This document shows, one piece after another, positions 47,224-55,297 of a DNA stretch of 64,000 nt. This DNA comes from Nocardioides nitrophenolicus. GTDB lineage: Bacteria; Actinomycetota; Actinomycetes; Propionibacteriales; Nocardioidaceae. The DNA lies in the NCBI RefSeq assembly GCF_016907515.1, contig NZ_JAFBBY010000001.1, forward strand, positions 5,580,001 through 5,644,000. The letters run 5' to 3'. The notes below the pieces were generated by a model. It saw only the letters and a program-made list of their open reading frames with translations, had not been told where the DNA came from and ran no database searches. Position 1 is the stretch's first letter. The number at the start of each line of letters is the position of its first letter. The translations under genes were made by a program, and so were the position numbers.

Positions 47224-47613
47224 ATGGCTGAGCGCACACTGCGCGGTGCCCGACTGGGGGGCCAGTCCTTCGAGGACGAGCGGGGTATCGAGTTCGCAGC
47301 ACGACAGCAGGTCGGCTACAAGTGTCCCCAGGGACACGAGTTCGAGATCACCATGTCCATCGAGGCCGAGGTGCCCGCGGTCTGGGAGTGCCCGCGCTGC
47401 GGTCTGGAGGCCGAGTCGACCGCCGGCATCGAGCGTGAGGTCAAGGCCGAGAAGCCCCAGCGCACCCACTGGGACATGCTGCTGGAGCGCCGCTCCGAGA
47501 AGGAGCTGGAGGAGATCCTCACCGAGCGTCTGGAGCTGCTCCGCGGCGGCGAGATCGGCCCGGCGCACCTGCACCGTGCCAACGCCCGCAAGAAGAAGCC
47601 GGCGAAGGCCTGA
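47224..47613 (+). CDS. rbpA: RNA polymerase-binding protein RbpA
   Basis: A 129-residue RbpA. The N-terminal part (1-25) is followed by a zinc-binding core (YKCPQGHEFEITMS and VWECPRCGLEAEST, Cys-x-x-x-His and Cys-x-x-Cys), and a C-terminal sigma-interaction helix (THWDMLLERRSEKELEEILT). RbpA binds group I sigma factors and RNA polymerase and activates transcription, and in some species affects rifampicin tolerance. The ATG at 47224 with GGGAGGTG upstream is the obvious start. A SigR-type promoter lies upstream. The order rbpA - fxsA - ppm1 - lnt resembles mycobacteria. Confidence 0.97.
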   Translation: MAERTLRGARLGGQSFEDERGIEFAARQQVGYKCPQGHEFEITMSIEAEVPAVWECPRCGLEAESTAGIEREVKAEKPQRTHWDMLLERRSEKELEEILTERLELLRGGEIGPAHLHRANARKKKPAKA

Positions 47614-47622
47614 TCCGCCGGA

Positions 47623-48081
47623 TCACTGCTCGTCGATCACCTCGCCCCGGACCACCGTCGGTCCGGGGCGAGTGACATTTGCGCGCCGGACGACCTGGCG
47701 TCCGGCGTAGGCCACCAGCAGGCCGCGGAACAGCGGCCAGGTGACCGGCAGGATCAGCAGCAGGCCGAGGACGTCGGAGATGAAGCCGGGGCTGAGCAGG
47801 AACGCTCCGCCGAGCATGACCAGCGCACCGTCCGCGAGCTCACGGTGCGGCATCCGGCCGGTCTCGATCCGCTCGCGCAGCGCGAGCCAGGCCCGTCGGC
47901 CCTCGCGCTTCATCAGCCAGGCGCCGAGGATGCTGTCGACGACGAGCAGCAGGATCGTCCACCACGGGCCGATCACCTGGCCGACCTTGATCAGCACGAC
48001 GATCTCGAGGATCGGCATCACCACGAAGACGACGAACAGCAGCAGCGCCGCCCTCCGGCTGCGTGCGGTCCTCGTGCTCAT
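47623..48081 (-). CDS. fxsA: FxsA family membrane protein
   Basis: A 152-residue inner-membrane protein with three or four helices (LLFVVFVVMPILEIVVLIKV at residues 14-33, then WWTILLLVVDSILGAWLMKR and a third segment ALVMLGGAFLLSPGFISDVL). The pattern, including the Glu in the first helix and Gly-Ala-Trp after the second, is that of FxsA, a suppressor of phage T7 exclusion by F plasmids in E. coli; the normal function is unknown. It converges on rbpA and is followed upstream by ppm1 on the same strand. Confidence 0.92.
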   Translation of the reverse strand: MSTRTARSRRAALLLFVVFVVMPILEIVVLIKVGQVIGPWWTILLLVVDSILGAWLMKREGRRAWLALRERIETGRMPHRELADGALVMLGGAFLLSPGFISDVLGLLLILPVTWPLFRGLLVAYAGRQVVRRANVTRPGPTVVRGEVIDEQ

Positions 48082-48094
48082 CGTCTGCTTCCTC

Positions 48095-48889
48095 TCATCG
48101 GGTGCTGCGGTGCAGCTCCCTCGTCGCAGCGGCGGGGCCGCGGACGCTCGTCCAGCGCTGACGCAGGCCCCACCAGGTGATCCGCTTGAGCGACTCCAAC
48201 GCGACCTGGCCGCTCATCTTGGACTCGCCACGGACCCGCTCGACGAACTCGATCGGCACCTCCCGCACGGTCAGTCCGGCCCGCAGGGTGCGGGTGACCA
48301 GGTCGGTCTGGAAGACGTAGCCGGTCGAGCGCACCTCCTCGAGCCGGATCCGCTCAAGCGTCGAGCGCCGGAACAGCCGGAAGCCGGCGGTGGCGTCGCG
48401 CACCTGGATGCCGAGGAGCATCCGGACGTACAGGTTGCCGCCGCGCGAGAGCAGCTCGCGCTGCCAGGGCCAGTTGACCACCGAGCCGCCCGGGATCCAC
48501 CGGGAGCCGATCACCAGGTCGGCGTCCCGCAGTGCGGTCAGCAGCCGCTGGAGCTGCTCGGGCTGGTGGGAGCCGTCGGCGTCCATCTCGCCGATCACGT
48601 CGTAGCCCGCGTCGAGAGCCCACGCGAAGCCGGCGAGGTACGCCGCGCCGAGGCCGCCCTTGCTGGTGCGGTGCAGGACGTGGACCTGGGCATCGGCCCG
48701 CGCGATGCCGTCGGCGATCGCACCCGTGCCGTCGGGCGAGCCGTCGTCGACGACGAGGACGTCGACGTGGGGCTGGGCGGTGCGGACGCGGTCGATGATC
48801 CACGCCAGGTTCGCGGCCTCGTTGTAGGTCGGCACGACCATCACGGTGCGGCCCAGGGTGGAGTGCTGCTCAGACAACGGGTGCCTCAC
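48095..48889 (-). CDS. ppm1: Polyprenol monophosphomannose synthase
   Basis: A 264-residue GT2 glycosyltransferase that transfers mannose from GDP-mannose to polyprenol phosphate, the donor for lipoglycan and protein mannosylation outside the membrane. The catalytic pieces are MVVPTYNEAANLAWIIDRVR, VLVVDDGSPDGTGAIADGIA and the metal-binding Asp-Ala-Asp in GEMDADGSHQPEQL, then the conserved SRWIPGGSVVNWPWQRELLS. There is no membrane helix, so partner contact is needed. It overlaps lnt by 20 nt; in M. tuberculosis the two functions are joined in one protein, which supports their cooperation. Confidence 0.94.
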   Translation of the reverse strand: MRHPLSEQHSTLGRTVMVVPTYNEAANLAWIIDRVRTAQPHVDVLVVDDGSPDGTGAIADGIARADAQVHVLHRTSKGGLGAAYLAGFAWALDAGYDVIGEMDADGSHQPEQLQRLLTALRDADLVIGSRWIPGGSVVNWPWQRELLSRGGNLYVRMLLGIQVRDATAGFRLFRRSTLERIRLEEVRSTGYVFQTDLVTRTLRAGLTVREVPIEFVERVRGESKMSGQVALESLKRITWWGLRQRWTSVRGPAAATRELHRSTR

Positions 48890-50453
48890 TCGGGGTCGGG
48901 GAGAGCTCAGTCGGCTCCGCGGCGGGAGTCTCCTGCGCGGGACCGTCGAACTGTCTCCTTCGACGGTACGTCACGGCACCAGCCACGAGAGCAGCGAGCG
49001 TCAGCAGGGTGAACATCCGGGCCGGCCAGGCACCCAGCCGCATCGCCGGGGTGAGCGCGGTGCTCAGCCCGACCCGCTCGACCAGCACGCTGGTCGTCCG
49101 CGGCTTCGCCGAGGCCACCACGCTGCCGTCGGGAGCGATCACGCCGCTCTGGCCGTTCGTCGACGCGACCGTGAGCCACCGGCCGGCCTCGATCGCCCGG
49201 AGCCGGGTGATCGCGAACTGCTGCTCGATCTGATGGGTGAAGATGAAGCTGGCGTTGCTGGTCTGGACGGTCAGTAGCTCGGCGCCCGCGCGCACCTGCG
49301 GGGGCATCACGTCGTCGTAGGCCACGTCGAAGCAGATCGCGTCGCTGACCCGGACGCCGGCGACCCGGAGCGGCTCGGTGCGGGTGCCGCTCTTCATGTC
49401 GCGGGTGATCAGGGCGAGCTGGCCGAAGGTCGGGTTCCAGATGTCGCGGAACGGGATGTACTCGCCGTAGGGAACCGGGTGGTGCTTGGTGTAGCGGTCG
49501 CCCGGACCGGTCCGCGGGTCCCAGACGATGCCCTGGTTGAGCACGTACTTCGGGCCGCCGTCGACGATCGCGCCCACCATCACCGGCACCTGGACGGCCG
49601 CGACGGCCTCGCGGATCCCGGTGTTGACCTCGCCCGGCTCGAAGGGGTCGACCGCGGTGGAGTTCTCGGGCCACAGCACGAAGTCGGGTCGCGGCACCCG
49701 GCCGGCGTCCACGTCGGCGGCCAGGCGCACGGTCGCGTCGACGTGGTTGCGGGTCACGCCGAGGTGGTCCCACAAGATGTCGTTGCCGGGACCGGGGACG
49801 TCGCCCTGGACGACGGCGACCGTGGTGGACCCGGTCTCGGGGACGTCGTACGGCAGCACCGCGGGCGTCACCAGCACCGCCAGCACGCCCACCGCCGCCG
49901 CGGCCGAGCCCCGGCGCCGCTCGCGGGCCAGGACGGCCTCGGCGAAGCGGGCCAGGCAGAACCCGGAGAGGGCGAGCAGGAAGGACAGGCCGGTCATGCC
50001 GACGTACGCGACCGCGGGGGCGGCCGGGGTGTCGATCGCCGCGAAGGCGATCCGGCCCCACGGCATGCCGCTGAACGGCCAGCCGCTGCGCACCGTCTCC
50101 ATCGTGGTCCACGCGGCCGCCAGCCACAGTGGCCAGGCCGGGAGCCGGCGCAACAGCGGTACGGCGAGCCCGAGCAGGCCGTAGAACAGCGCCTCCACCG
50201 TCGACAGCGCCACCCAGGCGTCGGGGCCGACGGAGTCCTTCATCCACACGATGTGGCTGAAGTAGAAGACCACCCCGAACACCAGACCGACCAGCCCGGC
50301 CCGGCGTACGCCGTGGCCCCGGGTCGCGAGGGCGTAGCAGGCCACCCCGAGCGGCAGCAGCCACGGCAGCGCCACGGGTTCGTAGGAGGCGGTCAGCAGC
50401 ACGCCACCGACGACGCCCAGACCGACCGCGGGAATGAGGGGACGCCGCTCCAC
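48870..50453 (-). CDS. lnt: Apolipoprotein N-acyltransferase
   Basis: A 527-residue membrane enzyme that N-acylates lipoproteins. Six to seven membrane helices occupy residues 1-205; the nitrilase domain (about 215-480) has the catalytic triad Glu263 (WPENST), Lys323 (YTKHHPVPYGEY) and Cys374 (AICFDVAYDD), and a last membrane helix sits near 490. Actinobacteria use Lnt for triacylated lipoproteins. It overlaps ppm1 by 20 nt, so both are cotranscribed. The 397-bp leader upstream contains three inverted repeats. Confidence 0.94.
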   Translation of the reverse strand: MERRPLIPAVGLGVVGGVLLTASYEPVALPWLLPLGVACYALATRGHGVRRAGLVGLVFGVVFYFSHIVWMKDSVGPDAWVALSTVEALFYGLLGLAVPLLRRLPAWPLWLAAAWTTMETVRSGWPFSGMPWGRIAFAAIDTPAAPAVAYVGMTGLSFLLALSGFCLARFAEAVLARERRRGSAAAAVGVLAVLVTPAVLPYDVPETGSTTVAVVQGDVPGPGNDILWDHLGVTRNHVDATVRLAADVDAGRVPRPDFVLWPENSTAVDPFEPGEVNTGIREAVAAVQVPVMVGAIVDGGPKYVLNQGIVWDPRTGPGDRYTKHHPVPYGEYIPFRDIWNPTFGQLALITRDMKSGTRTEPLRVAGVRVSDAICFDVAYDDVMPPQVRAGAELLTVQTSNASFIFTHQIEQQFAITRLRAIEAGRWLTVASTNGQSGVIAPDGSVVASAKPRTTSVLVERVGLSTALTPAMRLGAWPARMFTLLTLAALVAGAVTYRRRRQFDGPAQETPAAEPTELSPTPSEAPVV

Positions 50454-50482
50454 GGCGAGAGCCTACGGCTCTCTGCAGGCGG

Positions 50483-50572
50483 CGGAAGGACCCGGGCCAC
50501 CTTCGGACCGTCCCGGCTCCCGACTGGCTGCCGACGCACGCGACGTTGTCTAGGGAGACCCGGGTCCTTCCG
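50483..50572. repeat. Inverted repeat with 14-bp arms in lnt leader
   Basis: Perfect arms CGGAAGGACCCGGG (50483-50496) and CCCGGGTCCTTCCG (50559-50572) enclose 62 nt. The element starts 30 bp from the lnt start codon, so in the transcript it could cover the region just before the ribosome site. The loop is too long for a simple terminator. Confidence 0.7.
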
Positions 50573-50735
50573 GCTCGCTCTCGAGGAGCGAACCGACCTC
50601 CGCGAACCGTCCCCGTGCGGAGCTGGTGCTACTCCGCCGACATACGGCCACTCGGACGCCGGTCCGCCGGCCACGACCTGCACGAGCGAACGTCTCCGTA
50701 CTCTGGTGACGCTCACCCTTCCTGTCAACCGTCGT

Positions 50736-50769
50736 CTGACCTGCGGTGATACGCGTTCCCGCAGGTCAG
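50736..50769. repeat. Inverted repeat with 10-bp arms
   Basis: Perfect arms CTGACCTGCG (50736-50745) and CGCAGGTCAG (50760-50769) with a 14-nt loop, a compact hairpin in the middle of the lrp-lnt gap. No T-run follows on either strand. Confidence 0.6.
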
Positions 50770-50817
50770 CGCGGCCCGCTGGACGGCCAAGTTCCGTCGA
50801 CAAATCCGCGCTTCCAC

Positions 50818-50840
50818 GGCGTGTCGCGACGCGACACGCC
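50818..50840 (-). terminator. Probable terminator hairpin of lrp
   Basis: A 23-bp dyad with perfect 11-bp arms (GGCGTGTCGCG / CGCGACACGCC) and a single central base, 10 bp after the Lrp stop codon on the minus strand. Very stable hairpin without a T-run, the usual form in high-GC actinobacteria. Confidence 0.65.
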
Positions 50841-50850
50841 GACAGCCGGC

Positions 50851-51315
50851 TCAGTGACCGACGGGCCGGTTCTCGTAGTAGGTCGAGAGCACGATGGTGG
50901 TGCGAGTCGACACATTGGCCGCCGCGCGGATCCGGCCGAGCAGCAGCTCCAGCTCGACCGGGCTGGTCGTGCGGACCTTGAGGAGGTAGGACTCCTCCCC
51001 CGCGACCGACCAGCAGGACTCGATCTCGGGGATGTCGACGAGCCGCTCGGGGCAGTCGTCGGGCTGGGAGGGGTCGATCGGCCGGATCGCGATGAAGGAG
51101 GTCAGCGGGACGCCGATCTCGGCGTAGTTGACCGTCGCGCCGTAGCCGAGGATCAGGCCACGCTGCTCGAGCCGCTTGACCCGCTGGTGCACCGCCGAGG
51201 TGGACAGTCCCGTGGCCCGCCCGAGGTCGGTGTAGGACATCCGTCCGTCCTTGGCCAGGAGCTCCAGGATCTGCCGGTCCGTCGCCTCGACCGCTGGATT
51301 GCTGCTCTGACTCAC
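50851..51315 (-). CDS. Lrp/AsnC-family transcriptional regulator
   Basis: A 154-residue feast/famine regulator. An N-terminal winged HTH (AVEATDRQILELLAKDGRMS, YTDLGRATGLSTSAVHQRVK) is followed by a RAM ligand-binding domain (about 70-150) containing DIPEIESCWSVAGEESYLLK. It probably senses an amino acid. The ATG at 51315 lies 27 bp from the divergent exonuclease gene, so they share a control region. No adjacent amino-acid enzyme reveals the target. Confidence 0.9.
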   Translation of the reverse strand: MSQSSNPAVEATDRQILELLAKDGRMSYTDLGRATGLSTSAVHQRVKRLEQRGLILGYGATVNYAEIGVPLTSFIAIRPIDPSQPDDCPERLVDIPEIESCWSVAGEESYLLKVRTTSPVELELLLGRIRAAANVSTRTTIVLSTYYENRPVGH

Positions 51316-51342
51316 GGGCTCACCCTAATAGGCTGCGCGGTG

Positions 51343-52269
51343 ATGACTGAGCGCCTTCTACTCCTCGATACGGCCAGCCTGTACTTCCGGGCCTACTTCG
51401 GCTCCCCCGAGCTGCTCGCGCCGGACGGCACCAACGTGAACGCGGTGCGTGGCCTGCTGGGCTACATCGCCCAGCTGAGCGACCAGTACCGGCCCACCCA
51501 CCTGGTCTGCTGCTGGGACGACGACTGGCGACCGCAGTGGCGGGTGGACCTGATCCCGACGTACAAGGCGCACCGGGTGGTCGAGGAGGTCACCGGCGCC
51601 CCGGACGTCGAGGAGGTGCCCGACCCGCTGGAGCTGCAGGTCCCGGTCATCCGCGAGGTGCTCGCCGCGTTCGGCATCCCCGTGATCGGCGCCCCCGGCT
51701 ACGAGGCCGACGACGTCATCGGCACCCTGGCCACCGGCGCCGGGATGCCGGTCGACGTGGTGACCGGCGACCGCGACCTCTTCCAGCTCGTCGACGACGC
51801 CGCCGGCGTCCGGATCCTGTACGTCGGCAAGGGCGTCGGGCGCCACGAGCGGGTCGACGAGGCCTGGGTGCTCGACAAGTACGGCGTGCGCGCCGACCAG
51901 TACGCCGACTTCGCCACCCTGCGCGGCGACGCCTCCGACGGGCTGCCCGGCGTCAAGGGAGTCGGCGAGAAGACGGCCGCCTCGATGCTGCAGAAGTACG
52001 ACGACCTCGCCGGCATCATCGCCGCCGTCGAGGACCCGGCCAGCGACCTCGGCCCCGGACCGCGGGCCAAGATCCGCGAGGCCGCCGACTATCTCGCGGT
52101 GGCCCCGCAGGTCGTCGCGGTCGCCCGCGACATCGATCTCCCGCGCGAGAACCTCGCCCTCCCCCGCACCCCGGCCGACCCCGAGCGGCTGGCCGAGCTC
52201 GTGGAGCGGTGGTCGCTGTCGTCGCCGGTGGAGCGGCTGACCGGGGTGCTGGCCGGTCTGGACGCCTGA
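51343..52269 (+). CDS. 5'-3' exonuclease (Pol I N-terminal-like)
   Basis: A 308-residue stand-alone flap exonuclease. The acidic metal-binding residues of the family are visible in LLLLDTASLYFRAYF, GAPGYEADDVIGTLA and DVVTGDRDLFQLVDD, and the helix-hairpin-helix in SDGLPGVKGVGEKTAASMLQ contacts DNA. It removes RNA primers and flaps during DNA repair and replication. Mycobacteria and relatives carry such a separate enzyme besides Pol I. ATG at 51343 (a GTG three bases earlier is an alternative). It is divergent from lrp. Confidence 0.93.
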   Translation: MTERLLLLDTASLYFRAYFGSPELLAPDGTNVNAVRGLLGYIAQLSDQYRPTHLVCCWDDDWRPQWRVDLIPTYKAHRVVEEVTGAPDVEEVPDPLELQVPVIREVLAAFGIPVIGAPGYEADDVIGTLATGAGMPVDVVTGDRDLFQLVDDAAGVRILYVGKGVGRHERVDEAWVLDKYGVRADQYADFATLRGDASDGLPGVKGVGEKTAASMLQKYDDLAGIIAAVEDPASDLGPGPRAKIREAADYLAVAPQVVAVARDIDLPRENLALPRTPADPERLAELVERWSLSSPVERLTGVLAGLDA

Positions 52270-52359
52270 GTCGGCGGAGGTCGGCGGTCTGACTGCCGAT
52301 TCGCGAAGACCTCATGCCGGCTTGGTCGACCTGACGGCCTCAGCGTCGCACGGTCGAAC

Positions 52360-52932
52360 GTGTGCAGCGTCGCGCAGGCAGCGGCCCAAAGGTTCCGAGC
52401 CTCGGTGCTCGGCATGACCGCCGCCGTCGCGTTCGTGGGGCTGGTCGCGGTGGCCGTGCAGGCCGGCGCCGGCGGATCCGACGGCAGGGCGCGCAACGCG
52501 GGAGCGTGGGGGACGGAGCCGAACCCCACGCTGCTGACCGCCGACCGCGCCGAGATCCCCGAGGTCATCTCCCAGGTCGCGGAGCGAGCGGGCCTCACCG
52601 GTCAGGGCACTCCCCGGTTCGTGGCGCTCGACGCGGACCTCCGCGAGGTCGACGTCGCGAGGGCTGGGTCCGCCTACCTCCTCTACGGCGACGAGGCGAC
52701 GCGGTCGGTCAAGGTCTTCGTGGGCATGGCCGACGGCGACGGCAGCTCCCGGACCCTCTGCTCGTCCGCGGCGCCCGCCGTCCTGGCGTGCGACGTACGG
52801 GACGCCCGGGACGGCGACGTCGTGGTGAGGTCGGTGATCGCGCCGGGATCGCTCGCCCCCGACGCCGCGTTCGCGACGCCGCTCGAGACGCTCACGGCGA
52901 TCGCCGAGTCGCCGGCCCTGCACTGGCGCTAG
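52360..52932 (+). CDS. Membrane-anchored protein of unknown function
   Basis: A 190-residue protein with an N-terminal hydrophobic helix (about residues 17-36, VLGMTAAVAFVGLVAVAVQA) that is a membrane anchor or an uncleaved signal, and an extracytoplasmic domain (TEPNPTLLTADRAEIPEVIS, LYGDEATRSVKVFVGMADGD, CSSAAPAVLACDVRDARDGD). Two cysteines in the middle could form a disulfide. No family was recognised. The GTG at 52360 or an ATG at 52414 may be the start. It sits alone between the exonuclease and the urea cluster. Confidence 0.6.
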   Translation: MCSVAQAAAQRFRASVLGMTAAVAFVGLVAVAVQAGAGGSDGRARNAGAWGTEPNPTLLTADRAEIPEVISQVAERAGLTGQGTPRFVALDADLREVDVARAGSAYLLYGDEATRSVKVFVGMADGDGSSRTLCSSAAPAVLACDVRDARDGDVVVRSVIAPGSLAPDAAFATPLETLTAIAESPALHWR

Positions 52933-53084
52933 GAGACGCGACGTAACACGGATTTCATTCCATTTGGTAGTACCCCGAAATGCGCCCTTCCTAGGTTCAT
53001 CGCCACCGGGGCCCGATGCCGTGCCCCCTGGCCCCGAGCCTGCGGCCCGAGCCGCAGGCCGATGACCGAGAGGGTTCTCCCATC

Positions 53085-54329
53085 GTGTTCCCCACCCGCG
53101 CCCGCCTTGTCACGGGCACCGTCCTCGCTCTCACCGCAGCCCTGGGCCTCAGCGCCTGCGGCGGCTCGAAGTCCGGGGAGTCGAGCGCCGCCGAGAGCTG
53201 CGTCGACACCTCCGGCGACACCATCAAGCTCGGGTTCCTCAACTCCACCTCGGGCGCCATGGCGATCAGCGAGCAGACCGTCCGCGACTCGCTCGGGCTG
53301 GCCGCGGAGGAGATCAACGTCTCCGGCGGCATCCTCGGCAAGAAGATCGAGCCGGTCGTCGAGGACGGGGCCAGCGACCCCGCCGTCTTCGCCGAGAAGA
53401 TCGAGAAGCTGCTCACCGGCGACTGCGTCGCCGCGGTCTTCGGCGGCTGGACCTCGGCCTCGCGCAAGGCGATGCTGCCCGTGGTCGAGGCCGACGACGG
53501 ACTGCTGTTCTACCCCGTGCAGTACGAGGGCCTCGAGGCGTCTAAGAACATCTACTACACCGGCGCGACCACCAACCAGCAGATCATCCCGGCGATGGAC
53601 TTCTTGAAGTCCAAGGGCGTCAAGACGCTCTTCCTCGCGGGCTCCGACTACGTCTTCCCGCGCACCGCCAACAAGATCATCAAGCAGTACGCCGCGGAGC
53701 TCGGCATCGAGATCGTCGGCGAGGAGTACGTGCCGCTCGACGACGACGACTGGACCACCCAGGTCGCCAAGATCGTCGCCGCCAAGCCGGACTTCGTGTT
53801 CAACACCATCAACGGCTCGTCCAACGTCGGCTTCATCAAGGCCTACTACGAGCAGGGCCTGACCGCGAAGACCACTCCCATCATCTCGGTGTCGATCGCC
53901 GAGGAGGAGGCGCCGGCGATGGGCAAGGACGTCACCGGGCAGTTCGCCGCCTGGAACTACTTCGAGTCGGTCGACAGCCCCACGAACGCCGCGTTCATCA
54001 AGGCATTCCAGGACAAGTACGGCGCCGACCGGCCGACCTCGGACCCGATGGAGGCGGCGTACACCTCGCTGTACCTCTACAAGGCGCTGGTCGAGAAGGC
54101 CGACTCCTTCGACGTCGCGAAGATCAACGCCGCCGCCGACGGGGTCAGCTTCAACGCGCCCGAGGGCACGGTCACCATCGACGGCGAGAACCACCACATC
54201 GCGAAGACGGCGCTGATCGGCCAGATCAACGCCGACAACCAGTTCGACGTGGTCTGGTCCTCCGACGCCCCGATCGAGCCCGACCCCTTCCTCAAGGGCT
54301 ACGACTGGTGGGACCCGAGCAAGGAGTGA
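53085..54329 (+). CDS. urtA: Urea ABC transporter substrate-binding protein UrtA
   Basis: A 414-residue secreted lipoprotein. The signal peptide ends in LGLSACGG (lipidated Cys at about residue 25); the mature part is a type 1 periplasmic-binding fold: IKLGFLNSTSGAMAISEQTV, VIEDGASDPAVFAEKIEKLL-like strands and the hinge region VQYEGLEASKNIYYTGATTN. Length and motifs match UrtA, which binds urea outside the cell. The GTG at 53085 is used; an ATG 69 nt upstream would place the signal peptide internally. It heads the urtABCDE-ureABCFGD block. A strong hairpin follows the gene. Confidence 0.95.
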   Translation: MFPTRARLVTGTVLALTAALGLSACGGSKSGESSAAESCVDTSGDTIKLGFLNSTSGAMAISEQTVRDSLGLAAEEINVSGGILGKKIEPVVEDGASDPAVFAEKIEKLLTGDCVAAVFGGWTSASRKAMLPVVEADDGLLFYPVQYEGLEASKNIYYTGATTNQQIIPAMDFLKSKGVKTLFLAGSDYVFPRTANKIIKQYAAELGIEIVGEEYVPLDDDDWTTQVAKIVAAKPDFVFNTINGSSNVGFIKAYYEQGLTAKTTPIISVSIAEEEAPAMGKDVTGQFAAWNYFESVDSPTNAAFIKAFQDKYGADRPTSDPMEAAYTSLYLYKALVEKADSFDVAKINAAADGVSFNAPEGTVTIDGENHHIAKTALIGQINADNQFDVVWSSDAPIEPDPFLKGYDWWDPSKE

Positions 54330-54360
54330 GCTGAGCCGGCCCCGACCGATCCGCTCATCC

Positions 54361-54395
54361 CCCGGGGTGCCGCGTCCGCGACGCGGCGCCCCGGG
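54361..54395 (+). repeat. Stable intercistronic hairpin between urtA and urtB
   Basis: A 35-nt hairpin with 16-bp arms (CCCGGGGTGCCGCGTC 54361-54376, GACGCGGCGCCCCGGG 54380-54395, one G-U pair) and a 3-nt loop. It begins 31 nt after the urtA stop. Hairpins after a binding-protein gene usually stabilise its mRNA or reduce read-through, giving more binding protein than permease. No T-run follows. Confidence 0.8.
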
Positions 54396-54412
54396 CAGTC
54401 AGGAGATCCCTC

Positions 54413-55297
54413 TTGGACGCCTTCACCACCCCGCTGCTCGCCGGTACGGCGACCGGCGCGCTGCTCCTCATCGCCGCCCTCGGCCTGGCCCTCACCTTCG
54501 GCCAGATGGGCGTGATCAACATGGCGCACGGCGAGTTCCTCATGGCCGGCGCGTACACCGCGTACCTCACCCAGCAGGTCGTCACGAACGCCGACCTGTC
54601 CATCCTGGTGGCGCTGCCCGTCGCGTTCGTGGTCGCCGGCCTGCTCGGGCTGCTGCTCGAGGTCGCGATCATCTCCTGGATGTATCGGAGGCCGCTGGAC
54701 ACGCTGTTGGTCACCGTGGGCGTCAGCCTGCTCCTCCAGCAGCTCGCCAAGGACGTCTTCGGGGCCCAGGGCGACCCGGTGCGCACGCCCGGCTGGCTGG
54801 AGGGCAATGTCGACGTCTTCGGCTACCACTGGCCGTACCGGCAGATGTTCACCATCCTGCTGGCGCTGCTCGCCCTCGCCGGGCTGGGCGCGCTGCTCAA
54901 GTACACCGCCTACGGCCGCCGGATCCGGGCCACGGTCCAGAACCGGGATCTGGCGGAGACGATGGGCGTCTCCACCCGGGCGGTAGACCGGGTCACCTTC
55001 TTCGTCGGCTCGGGACTGGCCGGCATCGGCGGGGTCGCGGTCGCACTGATCTCCGGGACCAACCCGAACCTCGGGACGACGTACATCATCTCGGCGTTCC
55101 TCGTCGTCGTCGCGGGCGGCCTCGGCCAGCTGCGCGGCACCGTGATCGCGGCCTTCGCGGTCGGCATCGTCACCGCCTTCCTCACCGACTGGCTCAGCTC
55201 GAGCATGGCGCAGGTGCTCACCTTCGCACTCGTCGTGATCTTCCTGCAGGCCCGCCCGCAGGGCCTGTTCACCGTGCGCACCAGGGGGCTCGCATGA
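54413..55297 (+). CDS. urtB: Urea ABC transporter permease UrtB
   Basis: A 294-residue permease of the branched-chain amino-acid/urea (LivH-type) group with about eight membrane helices. Typical stretches are LALTFGQMGVINMAHGEFLM (family signature after the first helix), YRRPLDTLLVTVGVSLLLQQ and TVIAAFAVGIVTAFLTDWLS. It forms the membrane channel with UrtC. The TTG start at 54413 is supported by AGGAGA nine bases upstream; no other start fits the first helix. This is shorter than the two-domain UrtB of cyanobacteria because the periplasmic extension is absent. Confidence 0.93.
   Translation: MDAFTTPLLAGTATGALLLIAALGLALTFGQMGVINMAHGEFLMAGAYTAYLTQQVVTNADLSILVALPVAFVVAGLLGLLLEVAIISWMYRRPLDTLLVTVGVSLLLQQLAKDVFGAQGDPVRTPGWLEGNVDVFGYHWPYRQMFTILLALLALAGLGALLKYTAYGRRIRATVQNRDLAETMGVSTRAVDRVTFFVGSGLAGIGGVAVALISGTNPNLGTTYIISAFLVVVAGGLGQLRGTVIAAFAVGIVTAFLTDWLSSSMAQVLTFALVVIFLQARPQGLFTVRTRGLA

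Larger units (their letters stand above)
50454..50850. other. 397-bp non-coding region with three inverted repeats
   Basis: No coding frame with proper codon bias is seen on either strand between lnt and the Lrp gene. Instead three perfect inverted repeats occur: 50483-50572, 50736-50769 and 50818-50840 (listed separately). Because lnt and lrp lie on the minus strand, this is the lnt leader and the lrp trailer; it may also hold a small RNA. Confidence 0.6.

Noticed and set aside
50393..50803. Minus-strand frame of 136 codons between lrp and lnt
   Set aside because: Arg/Ser/Pro/Val-rich translation without hydrophobic pattern or domain; it overlaps the lnt start and runs through inverted repeats.
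50746..51342. Long N-terminal extension of the 5'-3' exonuclease
   Set aside because: The frame is open upstream only through the antisense of lrp; the family start MTERLLLLDTASL at 51343 is clear.
52933..53084. GlnR box upstream of urtA
   Set aside because: GTAAC (52943) and GAAAT (52977) occur, but not at the 11-bp spacing of the GlnR a/b-site pattern; nitrogen control is plausible but not visible.
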